In this document: piece by piece, positions 17,008 to 25,677 of the stretch
Position numbering within the stretch: position 1 is the first letter of the stretch
How the letters are laid out: every line of letters starts with the position of its first letter
From: Bradyrhizobium diazoefficiens
GTDB lineage: Bacteria; Pseudomonadota; Alphaproteobacteria; Rhizobiales; Xanthobacteraceae
Length of the DNA stretch: 64,000 bases
Direction of reading: 5' to 3'
NCBI RefSeq assembly: GCF_016616235.1
Contig: NZ_CP067100.1
Span: 2,105,001-2,169,000, forward strand
The notes under the pieces: generated by a model
Database searches by the model: none
Told to the model about the DNA's origin: nothing
What the model saw: the letters and a program-made list of their open reading frames with translations, nothing else
Made by a program: the position numbers and the translations under genes

Positions 17008-20000
17008 CTAGGACTTCACCTCCGCCGCCGCCTGCGCCTTTGGCATCTTCTTCGCGCGCCAGTTCTCGAAGCGCTGCACCACCACGAAGAACGCCGGCAC
17101 GAACAGCACCGCAAGGCAGGTCGAGGCCAGCATGCCGGAGAATACGGTGATGCCGATCGACTTGCGCGCGCTGGCGCCGGCGCCGGTCGCGATCACCAGC
17201 GGCACGACGCCGAGGATGAAGGCGAACGAGGTCATCAGGATCGGGCGGAAGCGGGCACGCGCCGCCTCGATCGCCGACTCCAGGATCGGCTTGCCGTCGC
17301 GGCCGTGTAGCTCGAGCCCGACCTCGACGATCAGGATGGCGTTCTTGGCCGACAGCGCGATCAGCAGGATCAGGCCGATCTGGCAATAGAGGTTGTTGTC
17401 GATCTTCAGCCCAGAGAGGATCAGCATCGGTCCGAGCAGCGACAGCGGCACCGCCAGGATCACCGAGATCGGCGCGTACCAGCTCTCATACTGACCGGCG
17501 AGCACGAGATAGACCAGCAGCATGGCAAGCCCGAACACCCAGTAGATCTGGTTCGAGACCGCCTTCTCCTGGTACGACATCGCGGTCCATTCATAGCCGG
17601 TGCCCGGCGGCAGCGTCTTGTCCGCGATCTCCTCCATCAGCTTCAGTGACTGGCCGGAGGAATAGCCCTGCGCCGGCAGGCCGATCACGGTGGACGACGG
17701 ATAGAGATTGTAGAGGCTGATCAGCGAGGGACCGGTGGCCGGCGTGATCTTGGCGACGGTGCCGATCGGGATCATGTCGCCGTTGGAGTTGCGCACCTGC
17801 ATGTTGGCGATGTCGCGCTCGGTGACGCGGAAGGCGGGATCGGCTTGCGTGTAGACCTGGAACACGCGGCCGAACTTGTTGAACTGGTTGACATAGGACG
17901 AGCCGAGATAGGTCGATAGCGCCGAAAACACCTGATCGGTGGTGACATGCAGGGTCTGGGTCTTGACGCGATCGATCTCGACGTTGAACTGCGGCACCGA
18001 GGAGCGGAATGAGGACTGCACGCGCTGAAGCGCGCTCTGGCTCTGCCCGTTCGAGACCATCGCGCCGGTGATGGCCTGAAGCTTGGCGAAATCGCTGTTG
18101 CCGTCGCGCAGCTCGACCTGCATCGAGAAGCCGGCGGCGTTGCCGATGCCCTGGATCGGCGGCGGTGGCAGCACCAGCGTGCGCGCCTCCATGATGGTCG
18201 CGAGCTTGTCGTTGAGCCCATAGACCAGCGAACGCAGATCCTCGCCCTTGCCGCGCGAATCCCAGTCCTTCAGGATGATGTAGGCAACGCCGGCATTGGC
18301 CAAGCTGGCGCTATTGTCGAGCGCGGAGATGCCGGCGATGGTGATGACCTGCTGGACGCCGGGCGTGTCCTTGATGACGTCGGCGGCCTTGTCGAGCACC
18401 TTCTGGGTCCGCTCTAGCGCGGCGCCGTCGGGCAGTTGCACGGCGGCAATCAGATAGCCCTGGTCCTCGATCGGCAGGAAGCCGGTCGGCACCCGCGACA
18501 GGCCGTAGCCGCTGAGCCCGATCACGACCAGCGCGAATGCGACCGCGACGGTGGCATGTTTCACCAGGAACGTGATCAGCCGCGTGTAGCCGCGTTCGAC
18601 GCGGTTATAGACGTTGTTGAAGCCGCGGTAGAAGAAATTGCGCTGCTCCGGCGGAACCGCCGGCCGCAGCCAGAGCGCGCATTGCGTCGGCTTCAGCGTC
18701 GCTGCGTTGATGGCGGAGAGCAACGCGGTCGCGGCGATCACCAGCGCGAATTGCGAATAGATGCGGCCCGTAAGGCCGGCGAGGAACGAGGCCGGCAGGA
18801 ACACCGAGATCAGCACCAGCGTGATGCCGACGATCGGCGCGAACAGCTGGTCCATCGCCTTGATCGCGGCATCGTGGCCGTTCATGCCCTGCTCGATATT
18901 GTGGGCGGCGCCTTCGACCACGACGATGGCATCGTCGACGACGATGCCGATCGCGAGCACGATCGCGAACAGCGTCGACATGTTGATGGTGAAGCCGAGC
19001 GCCGCCATCGCGGCAAAGGCGCCAATGATGGTGACAGGCACGGTGGTCGCCGGCACCAGCATCGCGCGCCAGTCCTGCAGGAACACCAGGATCACGACCA
19101 GCACCAGGAGGCCGGCCTCGATCAGCGTCATGTAGACCTCGTGCACCGAGGCCTGCACGAATTTCGTGGTGTCGAATGGCGTGTCGTACTTCATGCCTTG
19201 CGGGAAGGCTTTTGCGAGTTCCGCCATCTTCTTTTCGACGGCCTGCTCGACCTGGAGCGCGTTGGCGCCGGGCGACTGGAACACACCGATGCCGACGGCG
19301 GGCTGCTTGTTCAGCGAGAAGATCTGGCTGTAGGTCTGTGCACCGAGTTCGACCCAGCCGACGTCGCGCACCCGCGTGACGTCGCCGCTGGTGCCTGATT
19401 TGACGATGATATTCTCGAACTGGGCGGCGTCGTCGAGCCGGCCGTTGACGTTGAGCGTGTACTGGAATGCCTGTCCCGGCGGCGTCGGCGGCGCGCCGAC
19501 CTGGCCGGCGGAGACCTGCTGGCTCTGCTGCTGGATCGCCTGGATGACGTCCTGCGGCACGAGGCCTCGCACCTGGAGCTTGTTCGGATCGAGCCAGACC
19601 CGCATCGAATACTGGCCGGCGCCGAACACCGTGACGTTGCCGACGCCGGGCAGGCGCGAGAGCTCGTCGCGGATGTTGATGGTGGCGTAGTTGCTCAAAT
19701 AGAGGCTGTCGAAGGTCTTGTCCGGCGAGGTCAGCGTCACGAACAGCAGGATCGAGGTCGACCGCTTCTGTACGGTGACACCCTGGTTCTGCACCGCCTG
19801 CGGCAGTTGCGACAGCGCGCTGGAGACGCGGTTCTGCACCAGCACCTGCGCGAAGTTGAGGTCGGTCCCGATCTTGAAGGTCACGGTCAGGGTGTAGGTG
19901 CCGTCGGAGCCGCTGTAGGACTGCATGTAGAGCATGTCCTCGACGCCGTTGACCTGCTGTTCGATCGGCAGCGCGACCGTGTCGATCACGGTCCTGGCGC

Positions 20001-20160
20001 TGGCGCCGGGATAGCGCGTCGTCACCTGCACCGTCGGCGGCACCACATCGGGATATTGCGCGATCGCGAGGTTGAACAGCGCAACACCGCCGATCAGGAT
20101 CATCAGGAGCGCGATCACGTTCGAGAGGACCGGCCGCTCGATGAAGAACTTTGAGATCAT
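17008..20160 (-). CDS. RND multidrug efflux permease (HAE1, AcrB/MexB family)
   Basis: The 1050-residue inner-membrane pump uses the proton gradient to expel hydrophobic compounds. The start MISKFFIERPVLSNVIALLM is the family's first membrane segment. The proton-relay Asp pair is in GIVVDDAIVVVE, and the second half repeats the fold with LSAKNAILIVE. Two large periplasmic loops with PDVVPPTVQVTTRYPGAS are present. The adaptor gene lies 12 bases upstream on the same strand. No outer-membrane channel gene is in the window, so the pump probably uses a shared TolC-like protein encoded elsewhere. Confidence 0.96.
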   Translation of the reverse strand: MISKFFIERPVLSNVIALLMILIGGVALFNLAIAQYPDVVPPTVQVTTRYPGASARTVIDTVALPIEQQVNGVEDMLYMQSYSGSDGTYTLTVTFKIGTDLNFAQVLVQNRVSSALSQLPQAVQNQGVTVQKRSTSILLFVTLTSPDKTFDSLYLSNYATINIRDELSRLPGVGNVTVFGAGQYSMRVWLDPNKLQVRGLVPQDVIQAIQQQSQQVSAGQVGAPPTPPGQAFQYTLNVNGRLDDAAQFENIIVKSGTSGDVTRVRDVGWVELGAQTYSQIFSLNKQPAVGIGVFQSPGANALQVEQAVEKKMAELAKAFPQGMKYDTPFDTTKFVQASVHEVYMTLIEAGLLVLVVILVFLQDWRAMLVPATTVPVTIIGAFAAMAALGFTINMSTLFAIVLAIGIVVDDAIVVVEGAAHNIEQGMNGHDAAIKAMDQLFAPIVGITLVLISVFLPASFLAGLTGRIYSQFALVIAATALLSAINAATLKPTQCALWLRPAVPPEQRNFFYRGFNNVYNRVERGYTRLITFLVKHATVAVAFALVVIGLSGYGLSRVPTGFLPIEDQGYLIAAVQLPDGAALERTQKVLDKAADVIKDTPGVQQVITIAGISALDNSASLANAGVAYIILKDWDSRGKGEDLRSLVYGLNDKLATIMEARTLVLPPPPIQGIGNAAGFSMQVELRDGNSDFAKLQAITGAMVSNGQSQSALQRVQSSFRSSVPQFNVEIDRVKTQTLHVTTDQVFSALSTYLGSSYVNQFNKFGRVFQVYTQADPAFRVTERDIANMQVRNSNGDMIPIGTVAKITPATGPSLISLYNLYPSSTVIGLPAQGYSSGQSLKLMEEIADKTLPPGTGYEWTAMSYQEKAVSNQIYWVFGLAMLLVYLVLAGQYESWYAPISVILAVPLSLLGPMLILSGLKIDNNLYCQIGLILLIALSAKNAILIVEVGLELHGRDGKPILESAIEAARARFRPILMTSFAFILGVVPLVIATGAGASARKSIGITVFSGMLASTCLAVLFVPAFFVVVQRFENWRAKKMPKAQAAAEVKS

Positions 20161-20172
20161 GGCCGGCGGCTC

Positions 20173-21366
20173 CTACTTGGCCGAGGTCTGCGGCTGGTCG
20201 ATCTTCGTCAGTTGTGGATCGATCTTCTGGCCCGGGATCACGCGCAGCAGTCCCGCGATCACCACGCGGTCGTCGGGCTTCAGGCCATTCTCGATCACGC
20301 GCAGGCCGTTGTCGATTGGGCCGATCTGCACCTTGCGCTGCTCCACGACGTTATCGCCGTTGACGACGAGGAGATAGCGGCCGCCCTGGTCGCTGCCGAG
20401 CGCGGTGTCAGGGACGAGGAGGGCGTCCTTCTCCTGAGTGAACGGCACGCGGACGCGGACGAAATAACCGGGCAGCAGCAGCCGTTTGTCATTGGGGACG
20501 AGGCCGCGCACCGCGAGCGTTCCGGTCGACTGGTTGAGCGTGGGCGCGACGTAGTCGAGGTGGCCTTCATGCGGATAGCCTGTCTCGGTCTGGAGGCCCA
20601 GCTGGATTGGAAACTGCTTGAGGTCGGCAGATGTCAACCCGCGCCGCTGCGCCTCGGCCCGAATCCGCAACACGTCCTGCTCGCTGACGGTGAAGTTCAC
20701 ATAGATCGGATCCATCGCGACGATGGTCGCAAGCTGGGTCGGGGAGGAGACGCCGACGAGCTCGCCGACCGAGACGATGTGCGCGCTGACGATGCCGTCG
20801 AACGGCGCGCTCACCTTGGTGTAGCCGTAGTTGACCTCGGCAATTCGGGTGTTGGCCTGGGCCTGCTGGAGATTGGCCTGGGCGTTGTCGCGATTGGACG
20901 TCGAGGTGTCGAGGGTGGCCTGCGAGACTGCCTGGCGCTGCACCAGCTCGGCCTGCCGCTTGTAGTCGGCTTCGGCCTGCCGCAGCGAGGCCTGCGCGCC
21001 GGCCTCGGCCGCCTCCGCCTGCTCGAGCTTCAGCTTGTAGGTCTCGGGCTCGATCGTGAACAGCTGGGTGCCCTGCTTGACGAAAGTGCCGTCCTGATAG
21101 TCCTGCGATTGCAGGAAGCCTTGCACGCGCGCGACGAGATCGACGCTCTTGATCGGCGCGGTGTTGCCGGTGGCTTCGACATAGCGCGTCACCGGACGCT
21201 GCACGGGCGTGGCCACATCCACCTTGGGCGGCGGCGGCGCGACGAAGCTGTTCTTGTCCTCGCAGCCGGCGAGCGCGACCACGGCCACTGTTGCGGCCAA
21301 AGCCCGTCCGAGATGTCTCCGCGCTTCGTTGCGTCGCGCGGAAGAAGCGGGATTCGCTGCGGTCAT
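20173..21366 (-). CDS. RND efflux periplasmic adaptor (membrane fusion protein)
   Basis: The 397-residue lipoprotein links the inner-membrane pump to an outer-membrane channel. A signal sequence ends in the lipobox LAGC, followed by an acidic-free linker and the V-D-V-A-T-P-V start of the barrel domain. A long alpha-helical hairpin covers roughly residues 95-190, with AEAGAQASLRQAEADYKRQA and TSNRDNAQANLQQAQANTRI. Start 21366 gives a normal signal peptide. It is the first gene of the efflux operon. An inverted repeat at 21490-21503 lies about 125 bases upstream. Confidence 0.94.
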   Translation of the reverse strand: MTAANPASSARRNEARRHLGRALAATVAVVALAGCEDKNSFVAPPPPKVDVATPVQRPVTRYVEATGNTAPIKSVDLVARVQGFLQSQDYQDGTFVKQGTQLFTIEPETYKLKLEQAEAAEAGAQASLRQAEADYKRQAELVQRQAVSQATLDTSTSNRDNAQANLQQAQANTRIAEVNYGYTKVSAPFDGIVSAHIVSVGELVGVSSPTQLATIVAMDPIYVNFTVSEQDVLRIRAEAQRRGLTSADLKQFPIQLGLQTETGYPHEGHLDYVAPTLNQSTGTLAVRGLVPNDKRLLLPGYFVRVRVPFTQEKDALLVPDTALGSDQGGRYLLVVNGDNVVEQRKVQIGPIDNGLRVIENGLKPDDRVVIAGLLRVIPGQKIDPQLTKIDQPQTSAK

Positions 21367-21489
21367 TCGGTGGTCCCCGATGATTGTCTGTCGGTGCGGC
21401 AGGCTAGCAACAATCGCGTGGCCGTGGAACACCATAGCCATGGCAGTTGCCGGCCTTGCATCGCGAGTGGCGGCGTGGCCTTTGACAGA

Positions 21490-21503
21490 TTTGTCGTGAC
21501 AAA
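21490..21503. promoter_or_regulatory. Inverted repeat, possible operator
   Basis: The sequence TTTGTCGTGACAAA is a perfect inverted repeat of 6-base arms with a 2-base spacer. It sits in the spacer between the divergent efflux and solute-binding-protein genes. Its size suits a TetR- or MarR-like repressor, but no regulator gene is adjacent. Confidence 0.4.
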
Positions 21504-21600
21504 CCGCTTTTCACCGGGCGTATGATCGACCAGAATTGTGTCAAAGCCTGCGTGACCGAGACCTGGCGGCCGGAAGAAGAAAAGGTGAGGAGAACATGAC

Positions 21601-22392
21601 ATGCCGACCTTGCTCCGATCGGCCCTTCCCGGCCTCGCTGTCGCTGCGGCGGTTGCCATGCCCGCGCTAGCCGATGGCCTGAAGGACGAGATCGCGCCGA
21701 CGGGCAAGCTGCGGGTCGCGATCGCGATCAGCCCGGCGGGTGGTGCGTTCTGGTCGACCAAGACGCAATCCGGCTATGCCGGCGTGCCGGTCGATCTCGG
21801 CAAGGAGATGGCCGCGCAGCTCGGCGTGGCAGTGGAATATGTCGTGCACCACAATTCCGGGCAGATCACCGACGCGGCGGGCAAGGGCACATGGGATGTC
21901 ACCTGGCTGCCGAGGGATCCCGAGCGCGAGACCAGGATGATGTTCGGACCTATCTACGAGGTCGCGGATGCCACCTACATCGTCAAGGCCGGATCGAGCG
22001 TCACCAATTTCGCCACGCTCGACCAGCCCGGCATCAAGGTCGCGGCCGTCAACGCCACCACCACCATGCGCGGCGCCGTCGCGCATCTGAAGAACGCTGA
22101 GGTCACCGGCTATCAGACCTATGATGAAATCTTCGCACTTCTGAAGAGCGGCGAGATCGACGCCTTCGCGCTGTCGCGCGACCAGCTCAACAAGATGGCG
22201 CAGAAGATTCCGGGCACGAAGGTGCTGGATGAGACCTTCAAGAAGACGGTGACCGCCGTCGCCGTTCCGCTCGGCCACCAACGGGCTTTGACCTTTGTCA
22301 TACAATTCATGAACGAGGCCGTGGCGAACGGCACTCTGCGCAAAGCCTATGATAACAACGGGCTGAACGACGTGCCGATCCGCACCGAATAG
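21601..22392 (+). CDS. Periplasmic solute-binding protein (family 3, amino-acid type)
   Basis: The 263-residue protein should capture a small polar solute in the periplasm. A signal peptide with AVAAAVAMPALAD is followed by the family start LKDEIAPTGKLRVAIAISPA and the hinge region GYAGVPVDLGKEMAAQLGV. A GAGGAGA site precedes the ATG. The permease and ATPase of an ABC transporter are not adjacent, so it is an orphan. It may serve a distant transporter or act as a sensor domain partner. The next gene starts about 30 bases later. Confidence 0.88.
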   Translation: MPTLLRSALPGLAVAAAVAMPALADGLKDEIAPTGKLRVAIAISPAGGAFWSTKTQSGYAGVPVDLGKEMAAQLGVAVEYVVHHNSGQITDAAGKGTWDVTWLPRDPERETRMMFGPIYEVADATYIVKAGSSVTNFATLDQPGIKVAAVNATTTMRGAVAHLKNAEVTGYQTYDEIFALLKSGEIDAFALSRDQLNKMAQKIPGTKVLDETFKKTVTAVAVPLGHQRALTFVIQFMNEAVANGTLRKAYDNNGLNDVPIRTE

Positions 22393-22423
22393 GCCGGCTA
22401 CATTGGATTTCGACTGGGCGCAC

Positions 22424-23677
22424 ATGCTTGGACGCTGGATTACAATTGCTACATTCTTGCTGGTGTTGATGATGCAAAGCGCCCAGGCACAACCCCTGAC
22501 GGTTGATCCGGAGTCCGTCGTTCCGTTGCCGCCGCGGTTCGATATGGAGCCGCCAGCTTCCGACGTGCCGCCTGAGATCGCTCGCTTCCAGGGCGCGTGG
22601 ATCGGGACGTGCCAAGACGACCGACACATCCTCGTGGTCGAGCGCGTCCAGGCTGATGGGCATGTCAACCTCGTCTTCGCCCGGTCGGACTCGGCCTTCA
22701 ACGGCATGAATCGCGAATGGTGGCGGGACCAGGCGAGGGTCGTCGACGGCGTGCTCACCATGACCGGATTTCGCATCTTCCGATATGCCTTCGATGGTCC
22801 AGACCGGTTGTACATGACGGCGACGCTGAAGAATGGCGTTGTCACGTCCGGAGCACTGGTCCGCGCCGATCCGGCGCGTCTGGCCGCAGGCGACCGGCCG
22901 GCTGACTGGCCGTGGCCCGGTGAGCGCGTGCGAATTCCGCACCTCACGGTTCGAGCTCCCAACGGCGCTCGGCCGATCACGCTCGAGGGCACTTTCTATC
23001 CGTCTTCACGGCAGGGGCCGGCTCCCCTCGCGATCTTCACCCACGGCTCCGATATAGGCCGCAATCAGCTCAGATCTTGGTCTTTCTCGACAGAGGCGCA
23101 TTGGCTATGCGACAACGGATTTGCGGTGCTGGCGCTGATGCGCCGTGGACGTGGCAGCTCCGAGGGGATCAACGGTGAGGAAACCTTTGGACGCGATCAC
23201 GATGGCAGCTTGATCGACGTCTCGGCCGGTGTCGCCGAGGCCGTCGAGGATCTCGACTCCGCAATCGCCTTTGGCCGCACGCTGCCGGAAGTCAAGCAGG
23301 GCAAGGTGCTGCTCGCCGGTCAGTCGCGCGGCGGCTTCCTCGCCATGCACTATGCCGGCCTTAAGCCCGACGAGGTGATGGGAGTGGTGAATTTCAACGG
23401 CGGCTGGTACCCGTACGGGCCGGTGACCACGTCGTATTATGCGAATGCCGGCCGCGGCGCGGCCGATAAGGTCAAGCAGCTCTGGCTCTATGCCGACAAT
23501 GACCGCCTCTATAAGGAAGAGCTGATCCGCGAATATCACCAGGCGTTCGCAGCCGCCGGTGGCAACGCGCGCTTCGAGCTGCTGCACGGTGTTCCCAGCG
23601 ACGGCCATTTGCTGCGGCTCTATCCCGAACGCTGGCGTGCAGTCGCCGACCAGTACCTCACCACGCTCGACCGATAG
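22424..23677 (+). CDS. Exported alpha/beta hydrolase
   Basis: The 417-residue protein has a signal peptide (start at the ATG at 22424, MLGRWITIATFLLVLMMQSA). A roughly 150-residue N-terminal domain of unknown role follows, with FQGAWIGTCQDDRHILVVER. The C-terminal domain is an alpha/beta hydrolase with FTHGSDIGRN (oxyanion loop), nucleophile GQSRGG and a His in SDGHLLRLYPERW. A TTG start at 22403 would add seven residues and hide the signal peptide. The fold resembles dienelactone hydrolase or acyl esterase, and the substrate is unknown. The N-terminal domain hints at ligand or surface binding. Confidence 0.8.
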   Translation: MLGRWITIATFLLVLMMQSAQAQPLTVDPESVVPLPPRFDMEPPASDVPPEIARFQGAWIGTCQDDRHILVVERVQADGHVNLVFARSDSAFNGMNREWWRDQARVVDGVLTMTGFRIFRYAFDGPDRLYMTATLKNGVVTSGALVRADPARLAAGDRPADWPWPGERVRIPHLTVRAPNGARPITLEGTFYPSSRQGPAPLAIFTHGSDIGRNQLRSWSFSTEAHWLCDNGFAVLALMRRGRGSSEGINGEETFGRDHDGSLIDVSAGVAEAVEDLDSAIAFGRTLPEVKQGKVLLAGQSRGGFLAMHYAGLKPDEVMGVVNFNGGWYPYGPVTTSYYANAGRGAADKVKQLWLYADNDRLYKEELIREYHQAFAAAGGNARFELLHGVPSDGHLLRLYPERWRAVADQYLTTLDR

Positions 23678-23860
23678 CATCGGCCGCGGTGAACGCCATC
23701 CTCGCGGTCTGCTGCGAGGTCCCGTGCGACGTCAACGATCGGCGGATCGATCGCCACTGAACACGGGCGCGGCGCAGGCGGGCTTGTAAGAAAACGTTGC
23801 CTGCACAACTGCGCAAAGTGTCTCGTGCGTCAAACTGACACAGCTCTGTCATTCGCGCTG

Positions 23861-23877
23861 TTTAGAATATTTCTGAT
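23861..23877 (+). promoter_or_regulatory. Irr-box-like (ICE) motif
   Basis: TTTAGAATATTTCTGAT matches the TTTAGAA-N3-TTCTAAA consensus recalled for the rhizobial iron control element, with two mismatches in the right arm. It lies 34 bases before the phosphoesterase start, where a promoter-bound regulator could act. Irr control of a haem-enzyme operon would be sensible. This is inference from a short motif. Confidence 0.4.
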
Positions 23878-23910
23878 CGTAAACATCCTCATTTCCGGGG
23901 CGGCAAAAAC

Positions 23911-25659
23911 ATGAAATCGAGACTATTGACGACGGCTGCGATTTTCGCGGCCGCGAGCGCGCTCGCGTGCACTCTTCCCGTCCTCGCGGACGATTTCGGC
24001 CGGGACCGCGATCACGGACATGATCAAGGTGATCATGACAACGATCGCGATCATCATCGTCACGCCCACGACATCCACACCGAGACGCCGATCAAGCATC
24101 TCGTCGTGATCTTCAACGAGAACCGCTCGTTCGATCATTACTTCGCGACCTATCCGAATGCCGGCAATCCCTCGGGCTCGATTCCCTTCGTGCCGAAACC
24201 GCATACGCCGAAGGTCAACAATCTCGCCAACGCCAATTTGTTGGTGAACAACCCGAACAACAATCCGGCCAACGGCGCCGGCGCGGCCGATCCGTTCCGT
24301 CTCGACCGCACCCAGGCCAACACCGCTTCGCAGAACCACGCATACACCGCGGAGCAGCAGGCCTATGACAACGGCAAGGCTGATCTGTTCCCGAAATATA
24401 CGGGGCGCGGCACACCGGGCGGTGCCGGCGCGTTCGGCACCACCGGTCAGGTCATGGGCTATTTCGACGGCAACACTGTCACCGCGCTCTGGAATTACTC
24501 GCAGAACTTTTCGATGAACGACAACGCCTACACCGACACCTATGGTCCGTCGACGGTCGGCGCACTGAACGTGATTTCGGGCCAGACCAATGGCGCGGTG
24601 GCGGTGCTCGGCAATGCAGCAACGCAAATCATCCCCGATGGCCAGGGTGGCCTCACGGTGATCGGCGACCCCGGTCCAGCCTATGATCCTTGCAGCACCC
24701 CGGGCTATACGACGCAGGTCACGATGACCGGCAAGAACATTGGCGATCTGCTCAACGATGCCGGCGTCAGCTGGGGCTCGTTCATGGGCGGCTTCGATCT
24801 GTCCGTGACCAACGCGAACGGCACGACCGGCTGTGCACGAAGCACATTCTCGACCGTGGTCGGCGCCACCAAGGCGGACTACGTTCCGCATCACGCCTGG
24901 TTCCAGTACTACAAGTCGACCGCCAATCCGAGCCATGCGCGGCCGAGCTCGGTCGATGCGATCGGCCACACCTACCAGAAGGACGCCAAGACCCTCGATC
25001 CCGCCAATCACGGCTACGATCTCGAGGATTTCTATGCCGCGGTGAAGGCAGGCAATTTCCCCGCGGTGTCCTACGTCAAGCTGCCGGCCTATCAGGATGG
25101 CCACGCCGGCTATTCTGATCCTCTCGACGAGCAGCAGGGAACGGTCGAGCTGATCAACTTCCTCCAAAAGCAGCCCGAGTGGCGCGAGACGGCCGTCATC
25201 ATCACCTACGACGACTCCGACGGCTGGTACGATCACGCTTACGCCACGCCGATCAGCGCCTCCTACGATCCGACCGCCGATCAGCTCAACGGCTCGGGCC
25301 AGTGCGGTCTCGGCGCTGCCAAGCAGCCTCAGCTGAACGGCGTCGGCGGCAAGCCGGTGAACGGCCGTTGCGGTCCCGCCACCCGTGTGCCCTTCATCGT
25401 GATCTCGCCCTACGCCAAGACCAACTTCGTCAGCCACACCGCCATCTCGCAGGCTTCGGTGGTGCGGTTCATCGAAGACAACTGGCTGAAGGGCAAGCGT
25501 CTCGGCGGCGGCTCGTTCGATGCCACCACCGGCTCGATCATGGACCTGTTCGACTTCGAGCACGATCACAGCCACGACCTCCGGACCGATGCGCTGTTCC
25601 TCGATCCCGCCTCCGGCACGGTGATCACCAGCCCGCCGGACGAGCATCACCACCACTAG
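23911..25659 (+). CDS. Exported phosphoesterase (phospholipase C / acid phosphatase family)
   Basis: The 582-residue protein belongs to the metal-dependent phosphoesterase family of phospholipase C and related acid phosphatases (PF04185). A signal peptide ends near Ala26. An unusual His/Asp-rich stretch follows at residues 27-58, then the active-site segment FNENRSFDHYFATYPN (68-83). Later family motifs are AVSYVKLPAYQDGHAGYSDP, VIITYDDSDGWYDH and TRVPFIVISPYAKT. The C-terminus is DEHHHH. The substrate may be a phospholipid or another phosphodiester. The haem peroxidase gene follows after 18 bases, so they form one operon. Confidence 0.9.
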   Translation: MKSRLLTTAAIFAAASALACTLPVLADDFGRDRDHGHDQGDHDNDRDHHRHAHDIHTETPIKHLVVIFNENRSFDHYFATYPNAGNPSGSIPFVPKPHTPKVNNLANANLLVNNPNNNPANGAGAADPFRLDRTQANTASQNHAYTAEQQAYDNGKADLFPKYTGRGTPGGAGAFGTTGQVMGYFDGNTVTALWNYSQNFSMNDNAYTDTYGPSTVGALNVISGQTNGAVAVLGNAATQIIPDGQGGLTVIGDPGPAYDPCSTPGYTTQVTMTGKNIGDLLNDAGVSWGSFMGGFDLSVTNANGTTGCARSTFSTVVGATKADYVPHHAWFQYYKSTANPSHARPSSVDAIGHTYQKDAKTLDPANHGYDLEDFYAAVKAGNFPAVSYVKLPAYQDGHAGYSDPLDEQQGTVELINFLQKQPEWRETAVIITYDDSDGWYDHAYATPISASYDPTADQLNGSGQCGLGAAKQPQLNGVGGKPVNGRCGPATRVPFIVISPYAKTNFVSHTAISQASVVRFIEDNWLKGKRLGGGSFDATTGSIMDLFDFEHDHSHDLRTDALFLDPASGTVITSPPDEHHHH

Positions 25660-25677
25660 TCCAACGGGACGTCATTT

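Noticed and set aside
18436..19398. 320-codon plus-strand frame inside the RND permease
   Set aside because: Antisense to a well-supported pump gene, with His/Arg-rich low-complexity sequence.
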